DNA from: Symbiodinium natans | Taxonomy: Eukaryota; Sar; Dinophyceae; Suessiales; Symbiodiniaceae | Length of the DNA stretch: 64,000 nucleotides | NCBI GenBank assembly: GCA_905221605.1 | Contig: CAJNDS010000336.1 | Span: forward strand, 890,001-954,000 | Direction of reading: 5' to 3' | Part shown: positions 43,900 to 55,539 of the stretch, one piece after another | Layout: each line of letters begins with the position of its first letter | Position numbering within the stretch: the stretch's first letter is position 1 | The notes under the pieces: model-generated | Database searches by the model: none | Told to the model about the DNA's origin: nothing | The model's input: the letters and a program-made list of their open reading frames with translations, nothing else | Made by a program: the position numbers and the translations under genes

Positions 43900-44850
43900 A
43901 AACCTCCGAATGAAACAGCCTCCAAACCCGAAAGAGCCCTGAACCCTAAACCCGAAGCCCTCTAAGTTGTGCTGACGCAACAAACCTCAACCTTCAACCC
44001 TCAACCCTCACCCCTCAACCCTAAACCCCTAAACCCTCAACCCTCAACCCTAAACCCTAAACCCTAAACCCCCACAACCTCGAAAACCTTCAAATTGCCC
44101 CAAGACCCCTTCGCCATGAGTGCTAAAGCACCGAGTCTCGGGTTTAGGGGTTTCGGGTTTAGGGGCAACCCTACACCCTAATTATACCCATTCAGGTACC
44201 CAAAACCCTACACCTCCAAACCCTGAACCCCCAAACCCTGAAACCCTACACCCTGAACCCCAAACCATGCACCCCAAACCCGAAACCCTGAACCCGAAAC
44301 CCTGAACCCGAGTCCCTGAACCCGAAACTCTAACCCCGTAACCCTGAGCCCGAAACCCAAAACCCTAAACCCCAAACCTCAAACCCCGAGCGCTAAACCC
44401 AAAGCCCTAAACCCTACCCCCAAACCCGGAACCATCAAGCCTAAAACGTAGGCCCCAAACCCGAAACCCTGAACCCGAGTCCCTGAACCCGAAACTCTAA
44501 CGCCGTAACCCTGAGCCCGAAACCCAAAACCCTAAACCCCAAACCTCAAACCCCGAGCGCTAAACCCAAAGCCCTAAACCCTACCCCCAAACCCGGAACC
44601 ATCAAGCCGAAAACATAAGCCCCAAACCCGAAACCCTGAACCTAGACCCGAAACCATAAACCCTAAACCCGAGACCCTAAACCCGAAACCTAAACCCTAG
44701 ACCCTGCACCCAAACCCTAAACCCCAAACCCTAAACCCTAGACCCGACACCCTCAACCCTAAACCCCAAACCCCAAACCCTAAAACCCTACAACCCTAAA
44801 CCCTAAACCCTAAACCCTAAAACCCTAAAACCCTAAAACCCTACAACCCT
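43900..44850. repeat. Degenerate CCCTAAA/CCCGAAA region
   Basis: About 950 bp of drifted 7-mers, including a duplicated block of about 170 bp (44276-44445 and 44457-44625 nearly identical). No exon seen. Confidence 0.82.
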
Positions 44851-44857
44851 AAAACTC

Positions 44858-44943
44858 CTGGCCGCCAGGGCGCCGATGTTGAGGGGAGCGTTGACGAGCC
44901 GGGCCAGCGGCTGGGCCAAGTCCGTCCAAGTGCCCATGATGTC
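44858..44943 (-). CDS. TMD1 exon, 'D....W..l..l...P..I'
   Basis: DIMGTWTDLAQ, then PLARLVNAPLNIGALAA: the Asp, Trp and 'aPl.I' of ABCC TM3/TM4. Acceptor CAG|G. The long form ends at a GA donor in phase 2; an internal GC donor after base 44874 gives phase 1 and joins directly to the exon at 43632. See the finding on an 11-nt microexon for the alternative. Confidence 0.76.
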
Positions 44944-44959
44944 CTGGCCCGTGCGGCTG

Positions 44960-45175
44960 TTGGGGCTTGGGGTTTGGGGTTTAGGGTTTGGGGTTTGGGG
45001 TTTGGGGTTTAGGGTTTGGGGTTTAGGGTTTGGGGTTTAGGGTTTGAGGTTTGGGGTTTAGGGTTTGGGGTTTGGGGTTTGGGGTTTAGGGTTTGGGGTT
45101 TGGGGTTTGGGGTTTGGGGTTTGGGGTTTAGGGTTTAGGGTTTGGGGTTTGGGGTTTAGGGTTTAGGGTTTTGAG
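44960..45175 (+). repeat. TTTGGGG/TTTAGGG array
   Basis: About 30 mixed units directly before the 44.9-kb exon on the plus strand side. Confidence 0.92.
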
Positions 45176-45699
45176 TTTTGGGTTTTTTGGGTTGGGGTTT
45201 CGGGTGTGCTCGGCAAGGGCGCGCGGTGCAGCTCTATGAAGACATGCCCACCCCGAGGCCAGCCAACCACTTCTCACAGCTGCCGCGAGGGGCCTGAAGT
45301 TTTCAGAGCTTGGTGGCTTTGAAGCTTCTTTCGGTTTAGGGTTTGGGGTTTGGGGTTTGGGGTTTGGGGTTTGAGGTTTGGGATTCAGGGGCCTCCAGAA
45401 AAGCAAAAGGGCACCGCCCCTCAGTTTTTGACGTCTGGCCAAAAGGCCCCTTCATTCGTAAGCTTCTTGTGGCTACAGGGGCCTTGGAAAGGGTCTTCTT
45501 GGGTAAGGGTTTAAGGTCTCTAAGCCCTGAAGCCTAAACCCTAAATCCTGTAACCCTAAACCCTCAACCCTAAACCAAAACCCTCAACCCTAAACCCTAA
45601 ACGGGCTTAAAGTTTGGGACGGCGGTTTGCAGTCTTGGGGCGTTTGGGCTTCGGGGCTTGCGTTGACTGCGTGGGAATCGTAAACCTTTTCTTTTTTTT

Positions 45700-45730
<31 letters not shown>

Positions 45731-45907
45731 GGTAGGATTGAGGGTTTAGGCTTAATGGTTTAGGGTTTAGGGTTTAGGGTTTCGGCTAAGGGTTTAGGGT
45801 TTATGGTTTGGGGCTTAGGATTTAGGATTCAGGGTTTAGGGTTTAGGGCTTAGGGTTTAGGGCAAGCAGCCTGGGGTGGGAACTTAGGGTTTGAGGCTGA
45901 GCTGGGC

Positions 45908-45940
45908 CTGGTTCAGCACCTGCACGATGTTCGGCATCTC
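45908..45940 (-). CDS. TMD1 exon
   Basis: 11 codons, EMPNIVQVLNQ, at the place of 'geivnl...D' in ABCC TMD1. Acceptor CAG|G, GC donor, phase 0. Confidence 0.64.
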
Positions 45941-45957
45941 CTGGCAACCCAGTCACG

Positions 45958-46080
45958 TGTAGGGTTTAGGGGGTTTAGGGTTTAGGGTTTAGGGTTTAGG
46001 GTTTAGGGTTTAGGGTTTAGGGTTTAGGGTTTAGGGTTTAGGGTTTAGGGTTTAGGGTTTAGGGTTTAGGGTTTAGGGGC
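45958..46080 (+). repeat. TTTAGGG array
   Basis: About 16 units, upstream of the EMPNIVQ exon. Confidence 0.93.
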
Positions 46081-46956
46081 TTTAGGGCGCAGGGTTTAGG
46101 GTTTTGGGGGGTTTAGGGTTAGGGTTCAAGATTAGGGTTCAGGGCTTAGGGTTAGGGTTCAGGGTTTAGGGTTTGAGGTTCAGGGTTCACTGCTTAGAGT
46201 TTGGGGTTCGGGGTTCAGGATTTATATGCAGCAGTTTAGGCTTCAGGGCTCAGAGCTGAGCCGAAACCCTGACTACACTCCAATCGAAAATTTCTCAGAC
46301 AGAAGAACCTCAGAAACCCAAGGGTCTAGGGTCTAGGGTTTAGGGTTTAGGGTTTAGGGTTTAGGGTTTAGGGTACCTTAAGAATTCTAAGAACCCCAAG
46401 AACTCTAACCCTCAACCCCCAAGAACCCCTCAAGCCTCACAGACGTCAACTGCGTGGGCACCCAGAACAGTGCACCATTCCAGCGGGCGTAGGGGGATCC
46501 GAAACCTTTGGTTTCGGGTCTAGGATGTTTAGGGTTTAGGGTTATGGGTTTAAGGTTCCGGGGTTAAATTTTAAGGTTTGGGGTTTAGGGTTTAGGGTTT
46601 AGGGTTTAGGGTTTAGGGTTTAGGGTTTAGGGGGACTCTTGGGGATACAGACCCTCTTAAACCCCTAAACCCGAAAACAAAACACCTTGCAGACCCATGC
46701 TTGTTCATTCTCGGAAACCTAAAATGACAGCCCATATATACACTCACCACTACTTAACGGGGACCGTATCTATATATATATATATATATATACGTATACA
46801 CCAAAAACAGCCATATGAACCCTAAACCCTAGACCGCTCAAGCCCTACAAAAGAAGAATAAAAAAAAAAAATATATATATATATATATATATTTTATTCA
46901 TTTATGTATATGTATGTATATATATATACACATAAATAAATGCTCTCTAAAAGCGC

Positions 46957-47013
46957 CTGCTGGCTCGTCTCTTTGCCTTTCTCGGAAGAGCTGCCGGCCG
47001 AAAGATGCAGCGC
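46957..47013 (-). CDS. TMD1 'aLhLS' exon
   Basis: ALHLSAGSSSEKGKETSQQ, acceptor CAG|G, GC donor, phase 0. ALHLS completes the coupling segment begun in the microexon upstream; the rest matches the variable loop before 'G.ivN....D'. Confidence 0.72.
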
Positions 47014-47608
47014 CTGTGACTCGTGGGTTGAAGGGTTTAGGGTCTAGGGTTTGGGGTTTAGGGTTTTGGGCGCAAGGGTTTATATGGCTTAGGGTTTGAG
47101 GGCTTAAGGGTTTGAGGGCTTAAGGGTTCATAGGGGCTTGGGGGTTGAAAGGCTTATAGGCCAGGGGGAGCTCCCTGCCCTCGAACTGAGCAAGACGGCT
47201 TATACGGGGGAACTTTTGGGGGCTTTCATGGTTTAGGGTTCAGGATTTAGGGTTGAGGGTTTAGGGTTTAGGGTTTAGGGTTTGGGGTTTGGGGTTTGGG
47301 GTTTGGGGAAAAGGGTACCCGTTTTGGTTTAAAGGGGCTTATAAGGGAAGCTCGACCCCAAAAAGAGGGGGCCTACTCTGGGTCCTGAAACCCCTGCGCT
47401 TCAAGTAGGGTTCTGTCGAGTCGTGGTCTATTGGGGGTTTAGAAGTGCAGGCTTCCAGGGTAAACCCTGAACCCGGAGCAATGACACTAAACTCTTAGGC
47501 CCCATTCTAAAATGTGCATGAGAGCTTCAATTTCTTGTGAAAGGGAAGGGTTAGCGTTTAAGGGTGCCCTAGGCTTGAGGGGGTTTGGGGTTTGGTTTAA
47601 GAAGGGTT

Positions 47609-47743
47609 ACTTGGACGTTCAGGGTACTTATAACCCCAATGACAACTGTACTTATAACTTTAACCCCCCTGAGTCCCCTAGGTCCTCTACGTAGGTTATT
47701 AGTAAACTTATAATTGAGGTTACAAGTACCCATGAACCTCCAA
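47609..47743. mobile_element. Fold-back element, family B
   Basis: ACTTGGACGTTCAGGGTAC ... GTACCCATGAACCTCCAAG. Confidence 0.75.
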
Positions 47744-47767
47744 GGAGGGTTCAGGGTTGACGTCGGC

Positions 47768-47793
47768 CTTCTGAAAAACCATCGATGCCAGAC
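47768..47793 (-). CDS. 26-nt microexon, 'lasmvfqK'
   Basis: Reads (G)LASMVFQK, acceptor CAG|G, GC donor, phase 1 to 0. With the next exon (ALHLS) it rebuilds the ABCC motif 'al...vf.KaL.LS' across an intron of about 750 bp, which supports both. Confidence 0.72.
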
Positions 47794-48302
47794 CTGGCGC
47801 GCACTGAGGCTTGGAGGATTTATGGTGCTTCGGGTTCAGGGTTTAGGGTTTAGGGTTTAGGGCTTAGGGCTTAGGGTTTAGGTGTAGGGTGTAGTGTGTA
47901 GGGTTTAGGGTTTAGGGTTTAGGGTTTAGGGTTTAGGGTTTAGGGTTTAGGGTTTAGGGTTTAGGGTTAGGGTTCAGGGGAGGGTGTTCGGGTTCAGGAG
48001 CTTTTGGCGGATTAAGGGTTTAGGGCTTGCGGATTAGGGGGTTTTACGGGATTAGGGGTTTAGCGGTTTAGGGGCTTATGGGTTTAGGGGCTTTTTAGGA
48101 TTATTCGGAATTTAGGGTTTCGGTTTTCAGGCTTTTGGGGCTTTCGGTGCTGCGGGACGAGTCTCGAAAGAACGAAAGAACAGCAAAACCCCAAGCCCCC
48201 GCAAACTCCTGAGTCCGAAACACGGGCTGGGGTTTTAGGGCTTCGGGCTTAGCCGCCCTCAACCCTAACCCCCCAAACCCCAAACCCCAAACCCTGAACC
48301 GC

Positions 48303-48396
48303 CTGAGGTCACGAAGTTGGAGATGTGCCCGTCCATCAGCACCACGGAGATGGAGAAGATCCGATAGACGAAGGGCACACCCCAGATCAGGACGAC
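48303..48396 (-). CDS. TMD1 helix exon (TM2 region)
   Basis: VVLIWGVPFVYRIFSISVVL followed by MDGHISNFVTS: a membrane helix and its cytosolic extension. Acceptor CAG|G, GC donor, phase 0 to 1. The next exon carries the 'vf.K.L.LS' motif that follows TM2 in ABCC proteins. Confidence 0.7.
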
Positions 48397-48769
48397 CTGA
48401 TTGCTGCACAGGGCCCACATTTCAGGCGGAACCCTAAACTGGGGTAGGTTTGGGGATGAAATGGTTATGGCTTTATAAGGGTATTTCGGGGATTAAGGGT
48501 AATAAACATGATGTTCAAAGCTACCCCTGTAAAGCCTAAACCCTACCCCCTAAACAAATCCTATACCCGGGCTCAGGGCTACCTGAAGGCTTCTAGCACC
48601 CAGCCCTAAACCCTAAACCCTAAACCCTAAACCCTATGTTCCCCGAAATCTTCTGGGACATGTTCCGGGTTGGGAGTTCGGTGGACACGTCCGGGGGCAT
48701 CCCTGCGGCCTCGAAGCTTTCCCCGAACCTGAGCCCCATAAACCCCTCGGCTCTAAACCTTAAGGGTTT

Positions 48770-48955
48770 AGGGTTTAGGGTTTAGGGTTTAGGGTTTAGG
48801 GTTTAGGGCTTAGGGCTTAGGGTTTAGGGTTGAGGGTTTAAGGTTTAGGGTTAGGGTTTAGGGTTTAGGGTTTAGGGTTTAGGGTTTAGGGTTTAGGGTT
48901 TAGGGTTTGGGGTTTAGGGTTTCGGGTTTAGGGTTTAGGGTTTAGGGTTTAGGGA
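48770..48955 (+). repeat. TTTAGGG array
   Basis: About 25 units with a few slips. Confidence 0.92.
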
Positions 48956-48964
48956 TCAGCTTAC

Positions 48965-49103
48965 CGCGCACACACTCGTACGCGCGGGCTGTTTTCTCCC
49001 ATATTCCCATCTGGACGGTGGAATGGAGGTAGGCCTGTAGCCTTTTCCTGTTATCCGATGTCTCCCACAAATGCAACTGGTCGTAGTAGGACAACGATTT
49101 TGC
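48965..49103 (-). CDS. Unidentified coding-like block with GTAAG donor
   Basis: About 45 open codons, including YYDQLHLWETSDNRKRLQAY and QMGIWEKTARAYECVR, ending at GGTAAGC, a classical donor. No clear AG|G acceptor. Not ABC-like. Confidence 0.35.
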
Positions 49104-49660
49104 TATTGCTGAAGGTTGTTTAGGGTTTAGGGTTAAACCCCGAAACTCCTAAACAGCGAACCTTAAAAGCTTTGCAAAGTTAGGGGGTTACTAGGGCACC
49201 TAGGGTCATATCACACGAAAGCGGGCTGCGTCGCTAGCCAGGTTAGGCTCTTCGGAACCGAAGTTCCGGTAGGTATTAACTATGCACGGAAAAGGGTCTC
49301 TCGAGGTGTCCTTGGCCTGCTTAACACGGCCGCACCTAGGGTCATATACCCCCCCTCTTGAACCCCCCTTGAACCCCCCCTGAACCCCCCATTCCCTTAA
49401 GAATCCTATGAGTCTACCCTTCATCACTTTACACGTTTTCAATATCCATATGCTCATTATATCAAGTCTACGTGCCCTAGGCCCTTCCTTTATAGCAGGA
49501 AATATCAGGAAATTCATCCAAAACCATGGCATGCGAAAGCATAATCCAAAGGCCCTTCTAAGCTTACAGAAGACAAACCAAGCTAGTTGAAAGTCAAGTT
49601 AGGGTCACGTTTTCAATATCCATATGCTGATTATATCAAGTCTAAACCCTAAACCCTAAA
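49104..49660. other. Non-telomeric island with direct repeats
   Basis: Unique sequence containing a 39-bp direct repeat (49432-49470 and 49606-49644, one mismatch) and a shorter one, CCTAGGGTCATAT (near 49199 and 49336). The second 39-bp copy runs straight into CCCTAAA repeats. No gene recognised. Confidence 0.6.
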
Positions 49661-51060
49661 CCCTAAACCCTAAACAGACAGACCAAGGCACACATTGGAT
49701 CGTAGGCTCCAGGTAGCTTAGGTGGATGCCAGGAGATGCGTTCCTTGCTGGAGGCTCCGGTATCCCCTAGGCTACAGGGCCTTGGGGGGGTTTGGGGGTT
49801 CAGGGTTTAGGGTTTAGGGTTTCGGGTTTAGGGTTAGGGTTTCGGGTTTAGGGTTTAGGGTTTAAGGCCTTTAGGGTTTAGGGTTTAGGGTTTTGGGGCT
49901 TATAGGGTAACTTACAGGGGCTTAGGGTTAAGTGTTCAGGGGGAAGATGAGTTATAATGGGGATCCGGGGTCCTATGGGTGGAGGGCAAAGGGCCCCTGA
50001 ACCCTAAACCCCAAACCCTGAACCCTAGGATTTGGGGTATCCCGTGTCTGAAGGAAGGAAACACCTGAAAGGCGCCTGGAAAACAACTTTGGAAAGGCAG
50101 ACGTTTGGCCTAAACACTAAATCCTACACCCTAAACCCTAACCCTAAACCCGACTGTCATCCCTATTAAGGACTGCTAGTCTAAGGGGGAACATCACAAG
50201 CAGAAGCCTTCAACTCGGCCCCAAGATCCCCAAGGCCCCAGAGTCGAGGATGCTGGGGCTGAGGGTTTAGGGTTAGGGCTCAGGGTTCAGGGTTCAGGGT
50301 TCAGGGTTCAGGGTTCAGGGTTGAGAAGTTGAGGGTTTAGGGTTTAGGGTTTAGGGTTTAGGGTTTAGGGTTTGGTCCCGATCCCTCGGCAGCCTGCGAG
50401 TCATCAAGTTAGGCAGGGCAAGTTGTCCCAGGGCGCATTGTCCCGAAAACCCAAACTCTAAACCCCAAACCCCAAACCCTAAACCCCTAAACCCTAAACC
50501 CTAAACACCTTAAACCCTAAACCCTAAACACCTTAAACCCTAAACGCCAAACCCCATACCCTACTCCCGAAACCCTAAACCCTAGAACGAGGTCTCCAAT
50601 CGAAACGGGGAGCTCCCGGCCTAACTCCATAAACCCTCTAATGACAACCTATGACCCCTACAAACCCTCCAAACCCTGTAAACCCCATAAACCCGATAAA
50701 CCCAAAAAAAACCTACAAACTCTGCAAACCCAAAAAACCCTACAAACCCTACAAACCCTGACAGCCCCATAAACCCTACAAACCCAATACACCCCTATAA
50801 ACCCTATACACCCCCATAAATCCCGAAAAAAAAACGTACAAACCCTACAACCTCTATAAACCCCATAAACCGTACAAACCCTACAAACCCCTTTTGGGAG
50901 TTCGGGATTTAGAGCACTCTAGGGGGGGGGGTTCTAGGGTTCTAGGGTCCTAGGGTTCTAGGAGTCCTAGGGTTCTAGCAGTCCTAGGGTTCTAGGGTTC
51001 TAGGGTTTCGGGCTCGTGGTTTGGGTTCTGGGGGTGCGCGGCGCCCTCTCAACCCGCCAC

Positions 51061-51113
51061 CAGCTGCGCCCAGGGTCTGCAGGTTTTCAAGGTTCTCCAG
51101 GGTCGTGAGGAAC
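51061..51113 (-). CDS. Candidate TMD1 exon
   Basis: Acceptor CAG|G, GT donor. The phase-consistent frame reads SRPWRTLKTCRPWAQL; a second open frame reads FLTTLENLENLQTLGAA. Phase on both sides favours the first, composition the second. Confidence 0.38.
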
Positions 51114-51852
51114 CTGCCGGGTTTAGGGTTTAGGGTTTAGGGTTTAGGGTTTAGGGTTTAGGGTTTAGGGTTTAGGGTTTAGGGTTTAGGGCCTTTTCTA
51201 CTGCTTGCTCCCTAGATTTGTTTAAAGGGTTTAAGGTTTGGGGCTCGGGTTTGAGGGTTTAGGGTTTAGATTTGGGGCTTAGATGTAGGGCTCAGGGTTT
51301 CAGGATTTAGGGTTTAGGGCGATAGGGTTTGGGGATATAGGGTTTAGGGTTGAGGAAGCCCCGCAAGCCTAAACCTGCAGAACTCAAAACCTCCAAACTT
51401 AGGGTTTAGGGTTTAAAGTTCAGGGTGCGCAATCACAAGATATGCCTCAACGAATGCCTTACTCTACGTTAGGGTGGTTAGAGTGGGCATAGGAACCCCA
51501 AAGCCAAAGGAACCCAAGGGGAACGACACTTAGGCACACGAGGACCCGTACCAGTAAGCCTACTAGCCTACATGCCTCTTATGTGTAGAAGTGTACATGT
51601 ATATCCCTCTTCTCAATGGCTCTCCGCATGCGGTACGGGCCCGCTCGCCCCAACCACAAGAACCCAAGAACCAAGAGGGTCCAGGGTTTGCTCTGTCCAG
51701 CAACCACATTATGATAAGGGTACCCTTTTTGGGGTTGGTTGCTTTATAAGGGAACCTTGACACAAAAAAACACAACAGAAGGGTACCACGGGGCTACCAA
51801 GGGCTTCGGCTTGAGGGAAACCATGAATCCTAAACCCGAGCCCAAGACCCTC

Positions 51853-51913
51853 CCTGATCATGGGCGGCCGACTTGTTCAAAGCCCACACCATGCAGATGC
51901 CGTTGAGGAACTC
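51853..51913 (-). CDS. TMD1 helix exon
   Basis: EFLNGICMVWALNKSAAHDQ, acceptor CAG|G; a GA donor in phase 1 matches the next exon. Moderately hydrophobic, probably part of TM1/TM2. Confidence 0.52.
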
Positions 51914-52532
51914 CTGGTTTGGCTTTTGGGTTGGGGGGGTTAGGTAAGCCCCTAAACCCTCTAACCCCTAAGCCGAAAACCCAGAGAAAAAAAAAAAAAA
52001 AAACGACACCATAAACCCTAACACCCCTAAACCCTAAACCTTAAACCCTAAACCCCTAAACCTCTAAACCCTCAACCCTAAACCCTAAACCCTAAACCCT
52101 CAACCCCAGATTGTCTGTGACTCTTGGAGTCGGGGCATGGATTTCTTGGGCTGGGAAGGCTCTTTCTCGGCCTATTCGGCTTGGGGGCTCAGAACTCAGA
52201 ACTTAAGGGTTTAAGGGTTTGAGGGTTTAGGGTTTAGGGCTTATAGAACTCAGAACTTACGGGTTGAGGGTTTAGGGTTTAGGGCTTATAGGTTTTGGAC
52301 TTAGTTTAGCTTAGGGTCGGCCTGGCCAATCTTACCCCACACACACACCCACACACACGGTGTATGTTGGGGCTTTGAAGGTCTTAGGTATGTTTTTGGT
52401 GTTTGGCTCCAACCCCAAACCCTACAATCCATGAAGGCTTTTGAGGATCTCAGGGATTGAAAGTTTGGGCCGGGGGTCGAAGGTGCTGGTTTCAGCCTTG
52501 TGCCTGAGCGAGAACAGCTTCGGGGCGGCATA

Positions 52533-52715
52533 TCACGCGAAGCCACATGTTTCCAATGCAGCCCAACAATTTTCATGTGTGCTAGTTTCTTCTTCCCCCC
52601 GGGCCCCCGCTGTGAGCGTTGCTTCGAAGTTCGCAGTTCGACGAAACCAAATGTCTGGGCGCCAAAAGACCCTCCAGGAGGCTTCCAGGGGCTGGCTCTG
52701 GCGGGGGGCTAGGGG
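52533..52715 (-). CDS. Unidentified coding-like block
   Basis: Open minus frame ending at TGA, including SWRVFWRPDIWFRRTANFEA and THENCWAALETCGFA. Composition is protein-like, but no splice borders or family are evident. Confidence 0.28.
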   Translation of the reverse strand, partial: PLAPRQSQPLEASWRVFWRPDIWFRRTANFEATLTAGARGEEETSTHENCWAALETCGFA

Positions 52716-53296
52716 GTGGGCCTGAGCAAGCGCCTAAACCCTAAACCTCAGGACCTTCGCGGCCCATGGCATGGGTGCCACTGAAAAACTTTTTCGGCAC
52801 ATTTCGAGACCAGCCAAGGATTCCGGCCTGTGGGGTCCCTTGCAATCACGCTTCGGCCCTAGGCTGAATTCTGGGTCCAGCCACTGTAGAACAGGGTGAT
52901 TAGGGCCCAAGCAAGCCGAGGTTGGGAATTTAGGGTTGAGGGTTTACCCCCCAAACATTAAACTTCCGGGGCTGGCTGCAGGCCATAGGGCTTCAGTGGA
53001 CATTGGGGCCCTTGAAAGCCTTTTTAAGGAACTCCAGGCATTTAAGGTATAGAGACCCTAACCCATCAGTTCCGAAAGCTTAAAACCAGGTGTAGGGTCT
53101 CGGCTTGGGGTCTAGGGTTGAAGGTTTGAGGGTTCAGAGTTTATAGTTCATGAACTGAAGCTACTGAGGTACCATGATCAGGAAACCATATTGAAGATAT
53201 CCCCAAAACAATTGGGGTCACTTGATATATGAAGTTCCTCAACACAAACCCGGATTCCCCCCAACCGACAACCCTAAACCCCAAATCGCGCGCGTC

Positions 53297-53359
53297 CTCC
53301 CCGAAGCTGGCGAACCACATGGCCAGCATGGTCTTGGTGCCCAGGGACTTGAAGATCAC
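53297..53359 (-). CDS. TMD1 first-helix exon
   Basis: VIFKSLGTKTMLAMWFASF, amphipathic to hydrophobic with GC-rich third positions. Acceptor CAG|G, GA donor, phase 0. It fits the 'al...fg..l......' entry into TM1 of ABCC TMD1. Confidence 0.6.
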
Positions 53360-53694
53360 CTGCGCACCCAAAAACCCATTATTTTGAGTTTAGGGGTTTT
53401 TAGGGTGTAGGAAGTAGGCTTTCTAGGGTTTCGGGTTTAGGGTTTGGGGTTTAGGGTTTAGGGTTTAGGGTTTAGGGTTTAGGGTTTAGGGTTTAGGGTT
53501 TAGGGTTCAGCAGCTCCGGATCGAGCATTTTTATGGGCTTGGATATAACACCCACCCACCCAGAGAATCCCATAACATTAAGAAACCATATAAAGTATCT
53601 TCATACAAAAGTTCTTTTCAACGAAGACTACGGCTACAGAACAAATTCGTTCTTAAAAATCCGCATTGCGTCACACAAAGATGAGCATTACAAG

Positions 53695-54035
53695 AAAAAG
53701 GGTTGGGGGCGGGGGGGTGTGGGGGGGTGGGGTGGGGGGTGGGGGGGTGGGGGGGGTGGGTGGGGGGGGGGTGGTGGGGGGGGGGGTGGGGGGGGGGGGG
53801 GGGGGGGGGTGTGGGGGGGGGGTGGGGGGGGGGGGTGGGGGGGGGGGGGTGGGGGGGGGGGGTGGGGGGGGGGGGTGGGGGGGGTGGGGGGGGGTGGGGG
53901 GGGGGGTGGGGGGGGGGGGGGGGGTGGGGGGGGGGGGGGGGGGGGGGGGGTGGGGGGGGGTGGGGGGGGGGGGGGGGGGGGGGGTGGGGGGGGGGGGGTG
54001 GGGGGGGGGGTGGGGGGGAGGGGGGCTGGGTCGAG
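53695..54035 (+). repeat. Poly-G tract with scattered T
   Basis: About 330 bp, like 35682-35990, and likewise preceded by a family E element (53510-53572). Confidence 0.85.
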
Positions 54036-54040
54036 AAATG

Positions 54041-54531
54041 AGCCACGAAGAAATTGCCCTTAGCCACGAAGAAATTACCCTTAGCCACGAAGAAATTACC
54101 CTTAGCCACGAAGAAATTAGCCACGAAGAAATTACCCTTAGCCACGAAGAAATTACCCTTAGCCACGAAGAAATTACCCTTAGCCACGAAGAAATTACCC
54201 TTAGCCACGAAGAAATTACCCTTAGCCACGAAGAAATTACCCTTAGCCACGAAGAAATTACCCTTAGCCACGAAGAAAATTACCCTTAGCCACGAAGGAA
54301 ATTACCCTTAGCCACGAAGAAATTACCCTTAGCCACGAAGAAATGGCCCTTAGCGACCAAGAAATTGCCCTTAGCGACGAAGAAATTACCCTTAGCGAAG
54401 AAATTACCCTTAGCCACGAAGAAATTACCCTTAGCCACGAAGAAATGACCCTTAGCCACGAAGAAATGACCCTTAGCCACGAAGAAATGACCCTTAGCCA
54501 CGAAGAAATGACCCTTAGCCACGAAGGACTA
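54041..54531 (+). repeat. 21-bp satellite
   Basis: About 23 units of AGCCACGAAGAAATTACCCTT with few changes. Because 21 is a multiple of three, frames on both strands stay open (ATKKLPL, SHEEITL, FVAKGNF repeats). There is no sign that it is translated. Confidence 0.93.
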
Positions 54532-55539
54532 TAGGGTTTAAATATATATATATATAAGAAAGAGAGGTTTAGGGTTTGGGGTGTAGGGTGTTAGGGTTTG
54601 GGCTCCAGGGTTTCGGGGGACACAGGTTGAGGGCATAGGGGTATCCATTAAGATTCCTGCGCCCTGCAATCCTCATGTCAGTTAATTTCTGCAAGCAGGT
54701 AGAGCATATTAACCCTACAAACTCTTGGAAACTGCGATGGGGATAAATATAGGGGCCTTTATACTTAGAATGAGGGAATGCGATTAGTCATTCTTCCGAC
54801 CCCTATATAAGAATCTGGCACAACCTGTCTCGCGCTCTTCGTCCTAGCACCCTACTTAGCAAGAGCAGCAAGGACAAAAGTAGGCAACGGCCCCCAGGCT
54901 TCGTGACCGGAGCTCGAAACTTTGTGCCCTAAACCCTAAACCCTAAACACTAAACCCTCAACCCTACCGGAAAAGCCCTCTTAGGAGCATATTAGGGGGA
55001 ACCTTTGGGGCACAACCTGAGCGGTACGAGTCGTAATCCCTTGAACCGTAACAGCCCTGAACCCTAAGGCCCTGAACCCTACAGGAAACCCTTACCAGTC
55101 CCAAACCTCAATCCTACACCCCAAAACCCAAAGCCCTAAACCCCAAACCGTAAACCCTAAGCAAACCCGACGTAAACCCTAAGCAAACCCGAGAGCCCTA
55201 AACCCCAAACCCGAAACCCTAAGCAAACCAGGCCCAACCCTTAACCCTATTACCCTAAACCCTATAACCCCAAACACCCCATAACCCTAAACCCTATAAG
55301 CCTAAACCCTATAACCCCAAACCTTAAACCCTAAACCCTATAAGCCTAAACCCTCTAACCCCAAACCCTAAACCCTAAACCCTACAAGCCTAAACCCTAT
55401 AACCCCAAACCCCCCTATGCCCCTACAACCCTACAACCCTAAACCCTATAACACTATAACCCTAAACCCTAAACCCTACAACCCTAAACCCTATAACACT
55501 ATAACCCTAAACCCTAAACCCTAAACCCTACAACCCAGC

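Noticed and set aside
46450-46505. Minus island YARWNGALFWVPTQL as a TMD1 exon
   Set aside because: The exons at 46957 and 45940 join in phase and motif without it, and its frame does not match their phase.
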